From NCBI GenBank assembly GCA_019309115.1, contig JAFDGW010000020.1, positions 1-46,376 on the forward strand: a stretch of DNA of 46,376 bases. The letters run 5' to 3'. A program made the position numbers and the translations under genes. Every line of letters starts with the position of its first letter. Position 1 is the stretch's first letter. Positions 25,731 through 34,351 of the stretch are shown here, piece by piece. The notes beneath the pieces are model-generated. The model was not told where the DNA came from and did not search any database. It saw nothing but the letters and a program-made list of their open reading frames with translations. Source of the stretch: Deltaproteobacteria bacterium (lineage in GTDB: Bacteria; Desulfobacterota; Syntrophobacteria; Syntrophobacterales; Thermodesulforhabdaceae).

Positions 25731-26226
25731 GTAAGCGATCACAGGGTGTTATATATTGCCAGCTTCGGTTAATCGTTCAAGATCAGGTTTTTGTCCCTTG
25801 AAATTAAGTAGAGAATGCATCTACGAGGACATTGAAGGTGGACTTGCATTGAAGCTTACAGATATGGCGTAAGGACAAAATTTGCTCGTATCATTTCTGG
25901 TGTCTTGACTTTTCTTCCGTCACAAAACTCCAAAGCGAATGATTCGTTCAGCCAGATTTTCGAAAGCTCGGCTATCGTCTTCTTATCTTCAATGCCCGCC
26001 TTTTCACGCTCAATGATAAAATGCCGAACCGCTGTGGGTGTTGTCTCCCAGCTCCCCTCTGACAGAAATCCCAAAGCTTCTGCGCCTAATGAAATATCAA
26101 CGGTGGGTGCTTTCTTCCGCTTCAACAAGCTGCTCCCCTTAGAAGACCGTTTCTACATATCACAAAAACCGCTCAGTGTGCATAAAAATCTGCATCCTCA
26201 CTTATGATTACCCTGTGATCGCTTAC
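25731..26226. mobile_element. Small element with terminal inverted repeats, copy 2 (496 bp)
   Basis: It is bounded by a perfect 17-bp inverted repeat, GTAAGCGATCACAGGGT at 25731 and its complement at 26210-26226. It is the fuller version of the element at 18651..18957, in the same orientation. The minus strand holds one 90-codon ORF and a broken second one. No transposase is present. The two copies bracket the pilus cassette as direct repeats. Confidence 0.8.
25856..26128 (-). CDS. Unrecognised ORF carried by element copy 2
   Basis: 90 aa, not recognised. It contains AVRHFIIEREKAGIEDKKTI, then LNESFALEFCDGRKVKTPE and ends RANFVLTPYL. The last third is conserved in element copy 1 (FALKFCDGREVKVPE, ending FVPAPYL), and many of the base differences leave the protein unchanged or conservatively changed, which suggests it was once under selection. 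No export signal or membrane helix. It may be a passenger gene or the relic of a larger one. Confidence 0.45.
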   Translation of the reverse strand: MLKRKKAPTVDISLGAEALGFLSEGSWETTPTAVRHFIIEREKAGIEDKKTIAELSKIWLNESFALEFCDGRKVKTPEMIRANFVLTPYL

Positions 26227-26267
26227 ATAGAGGCCCAAGACGAAGGGCGAATAACCGATGCGCCAAA

Positions 26268-27014
26268 TTAGACCAACGCTTCACCAGCATCTTCAGCGTA
26301 GCTGTAAATTTCGATTCCCAGTTTTTCAGCGACTTCCCTTGCTTTGTTATCAACCATGGGTGAGATTACAATGAGCTTGTGGGCCTTACGATTATGACGC
26401 TTTTCATAGAAGCGAGCCTTTCTTTCAAAAAGATACATGTCTGCCTTACTCATGGATGATTTAATTTCACAGATAATGAGCACATCGTTCTTTATTATAA
26501 GGTCTAGTTCTATTTGCTCAGGCCTACCGAAGAAGACCTCGCCATCATGGTCATATTCGGTAACGCTTATAACCTTAACATCAAAGAACTCTTCCAAAAT
26601 GCCTTTCAGAGCGCTTCGGAAGGACTCTTCGGTGTAAAGACCCCACCGTGCTCCCAACGCTCCTAGGGTGGACTCAAACTTGCGATCCAGAGTTTCAAGT
26701 TTCTTAAGCATCTGGCGAATAACCTGCTGGTTTTCCTCCCATTTCTTATTTTGCTCTTCCCACTTCCTGCTCTGTTCTGCCCACCTTCGGTTCTGCTCTT
26801 CCCATTTTCGACTTTGCTCTTCCCGCCAGGCCTTTTGTTCTTCTCGATCCCGACGTAGTTCCTCAAGCAATCGATCAAACCGACTTTCCATTTCGACTTT
26901 GTCAGCAAAGTGTTCCCGAGAAAGGCGTAAAATGAGATCCTGCACTTCAGGATCCTCCTTCAAAATGCGGGGTAACTCCTCTAGGATGATTTTCTTTATT
27001 TGCTGGTTTTGCAT
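26268..27014 (-). CDS. Coiled-coil PD-(D/E)XK nuclease-like protein (DUF3782 type)
   Basis: 248 aa from the ATG at 27014, which has GGAGG 6 nt upstream; an ATG at 27035 is weaker. Residues 50-110 form a coiled coil of tandem seven-residue units, each with a Trp (WEEQNRR, WAEQSRK, WEEQNKK). The C-terminal domain has a PD-(D/E)XK core: QIELDLIIKNDVLIICEIKS, with the Asp and Glu-x-Lys. Such DUF3782-like proteins are common in thermophiles and cyanobacteria and have no settled role. It lies just beyond the pilus island and may be part of the same accessory region. Confidence 0.75.
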   Translation of the reverse strand: MQNQQIKKIILEELPRILKEDPEVQDLILRLSREHFADKVEMESRFDRLLEELRRDREEQKAWREEQSRKWEEQNRRWAEQSRKWEEQNKKWEENQQVIRQMLKKLETLDRKFESTLGALGARWGLYTEESFRSALKGILEEFFDVKVISVTEYDHDGEVFFGRPEQIELDLIIKNDVLIICEIKSSMSKADMYLFERKARFYEKRHNRKAHKLIVISPMVDNKAREVAEKLGIEIYSYAEDAGEALV

Positions 27015-27274
27015 TTGGGCCTCCATATCTTGCATTTATTTTGCTTATACCACAGAAAACTTCCAAAAGGAATTATGCCCAGGATCACAGACCAAGGTTC
27101 CAGCCTTGCTGTGTTAACCCAGCGTGCTCGTGCGTGTGGTGCTAAATTCGGATTCTTTACTGAAAAAGCAAGTTGCCCGGCAAATTGCTTAATTTGCACA
27201 ATCTGCGAGCCAGGATTGGGAGGAAGGTAAACTTTCCTTGTGCTCCAGTAAACGAAAAAGAACAGCCATAACTA

Positions 27275-30200
27275 TCAGTTCGTATTTTTTGTGCTCTTGC
27301 GAAAACCTTCGATTACCAACAGTCCAATAAGGACGACTATTCCGATGGTAATCCAGCGAATACTCGAAGATGATAGCTGTTTCGTTTCCTCAGGTTTTTG
27401 TTTTATTTCCTCCATTTTGTAGCCTTCCACCATCTTTTCCAAAGCTTCTGGACCATTTTCGACAGATTTGCGTAGCTTCTTCTGAAGACGCCTTCTCTGG
27501 GATGCTTGCTCTCTCAAAGATTTCCCAATGGCTTTTTCCACAGTTGCTTCAAATTTTTTTACCATCTCTGGATTCATCAAACCTGGGATGGATATTATGC
27601 TTGCTACCATCTGGTTCAGGAAAGGATTGTTGCAAGTGTGATCACAGCAGGCTATACCTCGCTCGACGACACTCTGGGCGTATTCCACAGCAAGTCGCCG
27701 CTTAACGCTGTCGTTCGCCTTCCAGTAACCCTTGCGTATCGCTTCCAACATCCTGGCTGTTACAGACTGATATGCCCAGGGATTGCTTTTGCGGAAAAAC
27801 CTTTTTAAATCCAAGTCGTATTTATCTTCGATATAAACTTGGAAGATCTGTTCCCACTGCTTCTCGTTTACAGAATCAGGCGTCGTCACCTGAAAACCCC
27901 AGAAGTATTCAACAAACTTTGCCATCTCCCTTGCACCGGCGTATCCTTCCTTCTTCATGCCTCTGATCCACTTGGGATTCAGGTATCTGGAACGCATCTC
28001 GGATCCTAACACTTCCGCAAGGTCCTCTACGTGAACCTTCCCGGGCTGCCTTTGCATGGTGATTATTGCTTTCGGTGCCGTGCCTCGAAACTTTTTTGTC
28101 GCGAGTGAAAGGCCTCCCACATATTGAAACACATCGTCATTATCCATGGCGCCATAGATGTTAGATGAAAAGGAATGAACCACCGTGTCCACTCCGGCAA
28201 GCTGAGCTTTAAAAAGATCTTTTGCCTCCTTGCCCCAGACCTTTTCTCCGAAAATGTAGCCAACCCTGTTCAGGTAAACTTCGGCAATCTCATCGTCTCT
28301 TTTCCATACTCCGGACATGCCTGCAAGTTCTGCCACTCCTGTGCCGTAGGTTCCCGGTGGTTCCGAAAAGATTCTCGCACGGCTCAAAAGCTTTGCACTA
28401 GCTTCTCCATAACCCTGCTCTCGTAACCTCTTTTCCAGCTGCTTTGTGTGCTTCCTTATCAGATTTTCCACATCTTTCTGAACCAGTGCCAGTTTTACTG
28501 CCCGGTCCAGAAATTTCAGCTTATCGGGAAAGAGATCTCTGTAAAGGCCTGACGGATTTATGAGGACATCAATCCTGGGACGCTTGAGTTTACTTCCGGG
28601 AATGGGTTGCAGACCTGAGACCCTGCCCAGGCTATCCCAGATCGGTTTTATTCCCAAAAGGGCCAAAACGGTGGATTCATTCACTCCGCCGTTCCTTATC
28701 GTTTCCACTGCCCACAACACCACGGCAACCTTTTCAGGGTATGAATTTGACTTCTTAAGCCGCTCCTGAATAATTTGTTCGGCTGCCTTTTTGCCAAGCT
28801 CATATGCTTCCGGCGTTGGAATCTTTTCGGGATTGAACCCGTAAAAGTTCTTTCCTGTCGGGATTGCATTTGGATTTCTCAGGGGGTCATTGCCTTCCGC
28901 AGACGGGATGTATTTCCCTTGAAGTGCTGCCATGAGTGAGTCCAATTCAGCCGATCCCGATTTTTCCAAAGCATTCCGTATTTTTTGGTCCGAAACCGTT
29001 TTGCCGTTTTGCCGATGAACATTACTTATTGCCTTGATCATTTCTTTAAGGCCGTCTCCTGAAGGTGATTTGCCAAAGGTGTGAAGGCCGTGAGGTATGA
29101 AGGATTCACGGATTTTTAGGAGGTAGTGTTCCAGCTTTTCCAGCGCTTCTTCAGTGTTTTGTTTTGATGATGTTTCGGCAAGGGAAATCCCAAGTTCTTT
29201 TTCGATACCAAGGGCTTCGGCCATTTCAACAATTTCCCTAAATTGCTCCTGTACCGTTGGGCTACCCTGTACAATCGCTTGGTGGTAGTTTTGAATCCTC
29301 TCGTAGAGTTCGGCATATTCACCGTAAAGGCCGCTTTTTTTCACGGGTGGAACCAAATGATCTATTATGACACCTCGACCTCGACGTTTTGCCTGTATGC
29401 CTTCGCCCACGTCGTCAACAATGTAAGGGTAGATATTGGGAATATCGGTAATCAACACTTCGGGAGGGCAGGACGTGCTAAGACCCGCCTGTTTTCCGGG
29501 AAGCCACTCATGAGTTGCATGCGTCCCGAGGTGAATCATGGCATCGGCTTTGAAGTCGTGCTTCAGCCAGAGATATGCCGCAATATACTGATGGTGGGGA
29601 TAAAGAGTAGGGGAATGATAAAGCTTCATCGGGTCGTCTCCCCAGCCTCTAGCCGGCTCAGGCATTATCACCACGTTGCCCAAAAAGAGCGCTGGCAGGA
29701 TTATCCGGCCATTGAGGGTCATTATGGTCGATGATTCTGGTGGTCCCCATTGGTTTTCAACGTTTTGACGGAAATCCTGAGGAAGATTTTTGTACCGCTT
29801 CAGATAGGTTTCCATGGGTATCTTTACAACATCCTTTGCCGATGCCAGTGCCTTAAGCTCTCCCGGAGCCCAGCTACCCACGTTTCTTGCCGACGAAAGG
29901 ATAAGATTTTTCAACGTTTCGGCATCAGGTATTCTTTCGAGATCCACCGTGTAGCCGTCGGCTTTCATCCTGAAAAGTATTGTTCTTATGCTTTCGAAGA
30001 CGTTAAGGTAGCTTGCACCAATATTTTGCTTTCCCTGACTGTGGTTGTAAATCAGTATCGCCACCCTTTTCTCGGCGTTAGGCTTTTTCTGAAGGTTAAG
30101 CCATTTCTTAATGCGAGCCACAAGGTGATTCAGATTGTCTTCCACGATTTTTTTGGAAAACAACGTTTTGCCAGTTGCGGCGTCGTAGTGCTTGACCTTC

Positions 30201-31327
30201 CCCATAAGAACCGAAGGCTCTATGAGGCCTGATATTTCCGGGTTGGCCAATGTCCAGGCTACTCCGATTGGTCTGATGCCCTGAGGGGATTTTTTCCAAT
30301 CGTCAATGGTACTTAGGACCAGATCGATGGCGTTGATAATTGGAACATCAAGTGATTTTATAATTTTTTTGGTTTCAGGCCTGAGTGCTGAAGAAAATTT
30401 CAGCGTAAATGACAGGATAAGCGAAACCCTCGATTGGGTTTTTCCATTCCGTTTTTCCAGAAAAAACCTTTTTATTAGTTCCCGATCTGGATAACCAAAA
30501 GCGGTGATGACGTTTATGCCTGCCGCTTCCAGTTTCTTTATAATCTTGTCCACCGGTCCCGTCTGGCCGTTTGCCACTGTCGGTCTAAAAACGGTCAGAC
30601 CAACCCAGGGTTTTTCCAGAGCGTTCGGCTTTTGCCTTAAATACCAGCGCAGATAATCTTCTACGCAGGTAAATATGGAAGGTGCTTCGGGGTGGTATAT
30701 GCCGAAGGTTGGGAAGGTCTCGGGCGGCTCGAAAGAAACGGACGGATCAATTCTGTCGTGAACCGCTTTCAGGATCATGTTAACCACGTTGTGAGCTGAA
30801 AGATAGCGATGATATTTGCGAATTGTGGTGTCGTAGATAAATCCACGCCGTGCGAGCTTGGTATCGTTTCGGGAGGCGCCAACAGCATACACGAAAGGGC
30901 TTTTTTCGGGCTTTATGTCAAGGTGACGAAGTACGAAATCGGCAAGGCGGTTATCCATGACATGGACAAATATGATATCTGACTCATGAAGCCGTAACGC
31001 AATGGCTTTCAGGTTTTGATTTTCGGCAGACTCGATTTCAGATGGTGTGAAAAATTCGACGTCGAAAAATTTAAGCTTGCTCGATTTCTGGAGAATATCA
31101 TGGATGCGAGTTCCCTCCACATCCATTACGACAAACGTAATTTTGTAATGGCGCCTGTTTTTCAGCGTGGCTGCAGGTAATAATGCCACGGTAAGGAGCA
31201 TTGAAACTAAAATTGTCAGCAGAATTGCAGTAATTGTGTTCCTGCCCGCCGTGCTATCAGGATGTGGAGGCAGCACATGAATTGCCCGTACGACGTCCGT
31301 GAAAAATCTTTGCACCTGGGATTTCAT
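27275..31327 (-). CDS. cobN: CobN-like chelatase large subunit with membrane segments at both ends
   Basis: 1350 aa from the ATG at 31327, 5 nt after the previous stop. The body is the CobN/magnesium-chelatase H family: HLGTHATHEWLPGKQAGLS, PEPARGWGDDP, PHGLHTFGKSPSGDG and GTYGTGVAELAGMSGVWK. Unlike standard cytoplasmic CobN, it has a hydrophobic segment near residues 29-54 (ITAILLTILVSMLLTVALLP) and another at the end (WITIGIVVLIGLLVIEGF), followed by a basic tail. This predicts N-in, body outside, C-in. No CobS/CobT or ChlI/ChlD ATPase partner is in the window. CobN inserts cobalt into corrin rings in aerobic B12 synthesis; here the cluster suggests corrinoid handling in the envelope. Last gene of the riboswitch operon. 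Confidence 0.88.
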   Translation of the reverse strand: MKSQVQRFFTDVVRAIHVLPPHPDSTAGRNTITAILLTILVSMLLTVALLPAATLKNRRHYKITFVVMDVEGTRIHDILQKSSKLKFFDVEFFTPSEIESAENQNLKAIALRLHESDIIFVHVMDNRLADFVLRHLDIKPEKSPFVYAVGASRNDTKLARRGFIYDTTIRKYHRYLSAHNVVNMILKAVHDRIDPSVSFEPPETFPTFGIYHPEAPSIFTCVEDYLRWYLRQKPNALEKPWVGLTVFRPTVANGQTGPVDKIIKKLEAAGINVITAFGYPDRELIKRFFLEKRNGKTQSRVSLILSFTLKFSSALRPETKKIIKSLDVPIINAIDLVLSTIDDWKKSPQGIRPIGVAWTLANPEISGLIEPSVLMGKVKHYDAATGKTLFSKKIVEDNLNHLVARIKKWLNLQKKPNAEKRVAILIYNHSQGKQNIGASYLNVFESIRTILFRMKADGYTVDLERIPDAETLKNLILSSARNVGSWAPGELKALASAKDVVKIPMETYLKRYKNLPQDFRQNVENQWGPPESSTIMTLNGRIILPALFLGNVVIMPEPARGWGDDPMKLYHSPTLYPHHQYIAAYLWLKHDFKADAMIHLGTHATHEWLPGKQAGLSTSCPPEVLITDIPNIYPYIVDDVGEGIQAKRRGRGVIIDHLVPPVKKSGLYGEYAELYERIQNYHQAIVQGSPTVQEQFREIVEMAEALGIEKELGISLAETSSKQNTEEALEKLEHYLLKIRESFIPHGLHTFGKSPSGDGLKEMIKAISNVHRQNGKTVSDQKIRNALEKSGSAELDSLMAALQGKYIPSAEGNDPLRNPNAIPTGKNFYGFNPEKIPTPEAYELGKKAAEQIIQERLKKSNSYPEKVAVVLWAVETIRNGGVNESTVLALLGIKPIWDSLGRVSGLQPIPGSKLKRPRIDVLINPSGLYRDLFPDKLKFLDRAVKLALVQKDVENLIRKHTKQLEKRLREQGYGEASAKLLSRARIFSEPPGTYGTGVAELAGMSGVWKRDDEIAEVYLNRVGYIFGEKVWGKEAKDLFKAQLAGVDTVVHSFSSNIYGAMDNDDVFQYVGGLSLATKKFRGTAPKAIITMQRQPGKVHVEDLAEVLGSEMRSRYLNPKWIRGMKKEGYAGAREMAKFVEYFWGFQVTTPDSVNEKQWEQIFQVYIEDKYDLDLKRFFRKSNPWAYQSVTARMLEAIRKGYWKANDSVKRRLAVEYAQSVVERGIACCDHTCNNPFLNQMVASIISIPGLMNPEMVKKFEATVEKAIGKSLREQASQRRRLQKKLRKSVENGPEALEKMVEGYKMEEIKQKPEETKQLSSSSIRWITIGIVVLIGLLVIEGFRKSTKNTN

Positions 31328-31332
31328 TTTCA

Positions 31333-33378
31333 CTACTCGGAATTGATTATTGCATCCAGAGCCATGCCAAGAGGAACAGGTAAATCTGCGAATGATGGTA
31401 CTTTTTGAGCTTTCGGAATCTGGAGTTGGTTTTTCCCAGAAAGCTCCCACTTTACACTGTCGCATAGGCTTTCAAAGAGCGAAAGGTCATGCAGGAGGCC
31501 TCGATCATAGGCGTCACTGATAGCAAATGCTATTTCTATGAGAGCGGCGTAACGGGGTTTCAAGAGGGTTGCCTGAACTTTCGATAAAAGCTTTCGTCTG
31601 TCATACGCTTGGCCACATCTACGAGGTTTAATCAGTCCGAACAGCTCCAGCTTTCGCTCATTGAGCCTTTCAAAGACCGTTCGGTTCTTCGTTATGCCAT
31701 TCTGTTTCCTCACCGCATCAAGGACTCCGGCATAAACGGCTCGTGCTATGAGTTCTCCCAGCTTGGAATGACCCCCGGTGAGATTCGCCTCGGGTCCCCG
31801 ACCTGATACCACAATAATTTCATCCGTTCCGGTGCCCGTCGCCTGCCAGGCCAGCGGGTTCTGAGTACTACGGATGTCCAAATCCTGAAGAGCCGCCGTC
31901 TTTGCTTCCGTTGCCGTGATAATGGCCCGCGTCATTGCTCTTGGTGTAAGGTATCTATTTGTAAGCAGAATGATGTTTATCGTGCCTGGTTCTTTGAAAT
32001 TGCCCCTGTCTTTCGACATCCGTTGAGCATTGCCTCTAACTCCGGCCGTAACCAGTGCATACACCACAAACCCATCTTCTTCGACCTTTTGAACAGACAG
32101 GTTGTCCATGTTCGCTCCGGTAAAGAGCATGGAAGTCTTTTCCGGACTCAATTTCAGAACATCATACATATGTTTCCGTGTGGTTTCAAAGCTAAGGCGG
32201 TGATACATGTTCCAGCAGGGAGGTGGCGAGTAGCTGTTTCCAACAACAGTCACGGCCTTTCTCGGGCCTTCCAGTGTGGATATGATATCCATTGGTTCGG
32301 TGAAAGAGATGACCAGGGTCTTGTGCAAAAAGTCCCAGACTATTGCGTCTAAAATTTCGGCCGAAGCAATATAAGGAAGATTCAGGGGTGTATCCAACCG
32401 ACGTCTGGCAACTATTCTTTCTCTTTCAACGAGGTTTTCCCTTTTGAGAAATTCGTCTTCGTAAATGGTTGCCGATAGCCACTGCACAAAGAGACCTGTG
32501 TTGACTGATATTCGGCAGGTGAGATCGCAGGGGAAAAAGTAAATGTTGCCGTTTTTTACAGCATCTACATTCTTCCAACCTGGCTTCAACAAAAAGGCCT
32601 TAACCAATTCGGCATCACCACCGCAACCGTATATAACCTGAGGATTGAAAGATTGCCACTGCTTGAGCGTGACTGGAACAATTGGCTCATTTTTTCCGAA
32701 AGCAGGAGGTATTCCCCCGGCAAGCTTTATCAGAAGATTTTGAAAAGATCCGGCACTTGGAGTGTAAATGGTATCAGAAGTGGCCCGGCCCATAATGCGC
32801 ATGACTCGTTTTCTGTGGCTTTTCGGGATTCGGGCCAGTTTACGTGATATGATTTTTATCTGATCATGTATATTGCTTACGATTTTGTTGGCTTCTGCTT
32901 CCCTTCTGACCAGCCTGCCAATGGCACAAATGTTCGTATAGAGGTCGTTTAGGTCGTTAAAATTAAGCTTTTCTACCCGGGCGAAACGGGATAATTGTTC
33001 CCGTAGCGGTTCGTGCATTTCGTGAATGAACACAATGCCACTGCTTTCTCCCAATGCGCGTTTTATCTCTTCCACACTGGGCGCAAAAAAGCTGCCCACA
33101 ATGCGAATGTTTTCAGCAACCGGTGCAGCCTGGTATTTTCGCAGGGTGTCCAAGTCATGAACGGTTATGCCCCTTAAAAAGTTGCCCACTCCGAGCATAA
33201 GAAAAATCTCCGTTACCGAGCTGTCCAAACTAACAACCCCTTTCTTGATTTCGGCGGTTTTCAGGGCCACAGGTAGTTCGGAGACATTGGAGCAATCAAA
33301 GCTCCAAACAGCTGTAGTGGTGAAAATGGTAAACAAAACCGACAGAACCAATATCAGAAATTTCCGCATACGTTGCAT
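31333..33378 (-). CDS. Exported BtuF-CbiZ fusion: corrinoid-binding protein plus adenosylcobinamide amidohydrolase domain
   Basis: 681 aa; GGAGGAG lies 9 nt before the ATG. A signal peptide covers residues 1-26. Residues about 45-310 are a BtuF-type substrate-binding domain (GVVSLDSSVTEIFLMLGVGN, FNPQVIYGCGGDAELV). Residues about 345-560 are a CbiZ domain: TSMLFTGANMDNLSVQ, YALVTAGVRGNAQRMSKDRG, GTINIILLTNRYLTPRAM, EAKTAALQDLDI and SRGPEA-like SGRGPEANLTGGHSKLGEL. A helical tail of about 120 residues follows. CbiZ cleaves the side-chain amide of cobinamides so that foreign corrinoids can be remodelled, normally in the cytoplasm. The signal peptide and BtuF fusion place it in the periplasm here. 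Confidence 0.85.
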   Translation of the reverse strand: MQRMRKFLILVLSVLFTIFTTTAVWSFDCSNVSELPVALKTAEIKKGVVSLDSSVTEIFLMLGVGNFLRGITVHDLDTLRKYQAAPVAENIRIVGSFFAPSVEEIKRALGESSGIVFIHEMHEPLREQLSRFARVEKLNFNDLNDLYTNICAIGRLVRREAEANKIVSNIHDQIKIISRKLARIPKSHRKRVMRIMGRATSDTIYTPSAGSFQNLLIKLAGGIPPAFGKNEPIVPVTLKQWQSFNPQVIYGCGGDAELVKAFLLKPGWKNVDAVKNGNIYFFPCDLTCRISVNTGLFVQWLSATIYEDEFLKRENLVERERIVARRRLDTPLNLPYIASAEILDAIVWDFLHKTLVISFTEPMDIISTLEGPRKAVTVVGNSYSPPPCWNMYHRLSFETTRKHMYDVLKLSPEKTSMLFTGANMDNLSVQKVEEDGFVVYALVTAGVRGNAQRMSKDRGNFKEPGTINIILLTNRYLTPRAMTRAIITATEAKTAALQDLDIRSTQNPLAWQATGTGTDEIIVVSGRGPEANLTGGHSKLGELIARAVYAGVLDAVRKQNGITKNRTVFERLNERKLELFGLIKPRRCGQAYDRRKLLSKVQATLLKPRYAALIEIAFAISDAYDRGLLHDLSLFESLCDSVKWELSGKNQLQIPKAQKVPSFADLPVPLGMALDAIINSE

Positions 33379-33384
33379 TCTCGA

Positions 33385-33741
33385 TTACTCCTCCGGAACA
33401 TAAACCATTGTGCCGTCCTGGAGCCTGTAGGCGGTGCCGAGTCGTTCCCCAAAACCTTTCGCCTTTTTACCTGTCACCTTCATTGCCTTGATTTTTTTGC
33501 CCTTTTTGACAATCAATTCCAAATTGCCTTTTCTGTCTTTTTTCAGGATTGTCATTTCTGATTGTTGGCTGAATAGGTCTGTTAACCGGTAAGCAGCGAA
33601 CAGGGTAAGCAGAAGTCCCACAATAAACACCAGGCCGAGGTCGAACAGGTTGGCAACACCTGATAAGGGGTCATCCGGTTCAAAATCAAATCCCCGCCGA
33701 TGCGCGCCTATCAGATTTGATCGCTTCTGCAGAAACGTCAT
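33385..33741 (-). CDS. DUF2149 protein, ExbD/MotB-like single-pass membrane protein
   Basis: 118 aa from the ATG at 33741 (AAGGGGG upstream), overlapping the MotA/ExbB-like gene by 56 nt. DPLSGVANLFDLGLVFIVGL starts the only membrane helix, and an Asp sits at its beginning. The layout (short basic cytoplasmic part, Asp, helix, small exported domain ending RLQDGTMVYVPEE) resembles ExbD, TolR and MotB, where the Asp carries protons. DUF2149 genes are typically found beside MotA/ExbB-like and CobN-like genes. I infer it is the ExbD-like partner of the next gene upstream. Confidence 0.8.
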   Translation of the reverse strand: MTFLQKRSNLIGAHRRGFDFEPDDPLSGVANLFDLGLVFIVGLLLTLFAAYRLTDLFSQQSEMTILKKDRKGNLELIVKKGKKIKAMKVTGKKAKGFGERLGTAYRLQDGTMVYVPEE

Positions 33742-34351
33742 TGTTTTTATCCCCTTTTTCTGTTTGTGGTGCTTTAGCAAGTTCAGCAATATATTCCATT
33801 TGCAGACAGTCTCTTTCGACCCATCGTTTTCGTATGGAATGAATGACATAAGTTAGCCCTGCCTGACCGAGCCCGACAACAGTCGTGGTGAATGCAATAA
33901 CCAGGTCTGAAGACAGCCTGCCAATGTCTCCCTGGGATAGGGCAGCAAGCCCGGTTCCCATAGGAATCAGAGTACCCATAAGGCCTAGAGTCGGGCCAAT
34001 GCGCACCACGGTTCTGAGCCAGTCGAGAGATTTTTCTAGCTCCTGCTCTTTGGAATATAGGAGGTAGGCGATCTGAGCTTCCTGGTCTTGGCCGTGTGAT
34101 GAGATGATATTTTCAAGGCTGTTGTAGAAGCTGACGACGTAATGAGACGATGTGGTTATGTTAGTGGAATAATTGTCCCTCCTTATGATTAAAGTTTTTT
34201 CGTATTTCTTTCGAGTGAGCCAATCTCCAAAGAATCTTCCGATTTCCAGGATGCACCAGAGTGTGAGTACACTCAGCAAAAACAACACCGGGTAAAGCAA
34301 GGAACTGGAAACGAGGTAAATAAAAGCACTGAGCAATGCCCCAATCTTCAT
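33686..34351 (-). CDS. MotA/TolQ/ExbB-family proton channel protein
   Basis: 221 aa. An N-terminal membrane helix (about 18-38) is followed by a cytoplasmic loop and two further helices. The family signature is RIGPTLGLMGTLIPMGTGLA, then the last helix DLVIAFTTTVVGLGQAGLTY. ExbB/TolQ/MotA pentamers surround a dimer of ExbD/TolR/MotB and convert proton flow into movement. The start overlaps the DUF2162 stop (ATGA) and the end overlaps DUF2149, so the three are translationally coupled. Separate ExbB proteins occur in the neighbouring operon, so this channel probably has its own job. Confidence 0.88.
   Translation of the reverse strand: MKIGALLSAFIYLVSSSLLYPVLFLLSVLTLWCILEIGRFFGDWLTRKKYEKTLIIRRDNYSTNITTSSHYVVSFYNSLENIISSHGQDQEAQIAYLLYSKEQELEKSLDWLRTVVRIGPTLGLMGTLIPMGTGLAALSQGDIGRLSSDLVIAFTTTVVGLGQAGLTYVIHSIRKRWVERDCLQMEYIAELAKAPQTEKGDKNNDVSAEAIKSDRRASAGI

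Noticed and set aside
26750-26830. Regular short DNA repeats that could suggest a CRISPR array
   Set aside because: The period is about 21 bp without spacers and is explained by the Trp heptad coiled coil of the gene at 26268..27014.
27015-27274. Gene or RNA between the DUF3782-like gene and cobN
   Set aside because: About 260 nt with only short frames lacking ribosome sites and no recognised RNA structure.
29243-30232. Long plus-strand open frames inside the cobN region
   Set aside because: They are antisense shadows of the CobN-like gene, without ribosome sites or recognisable protein features.
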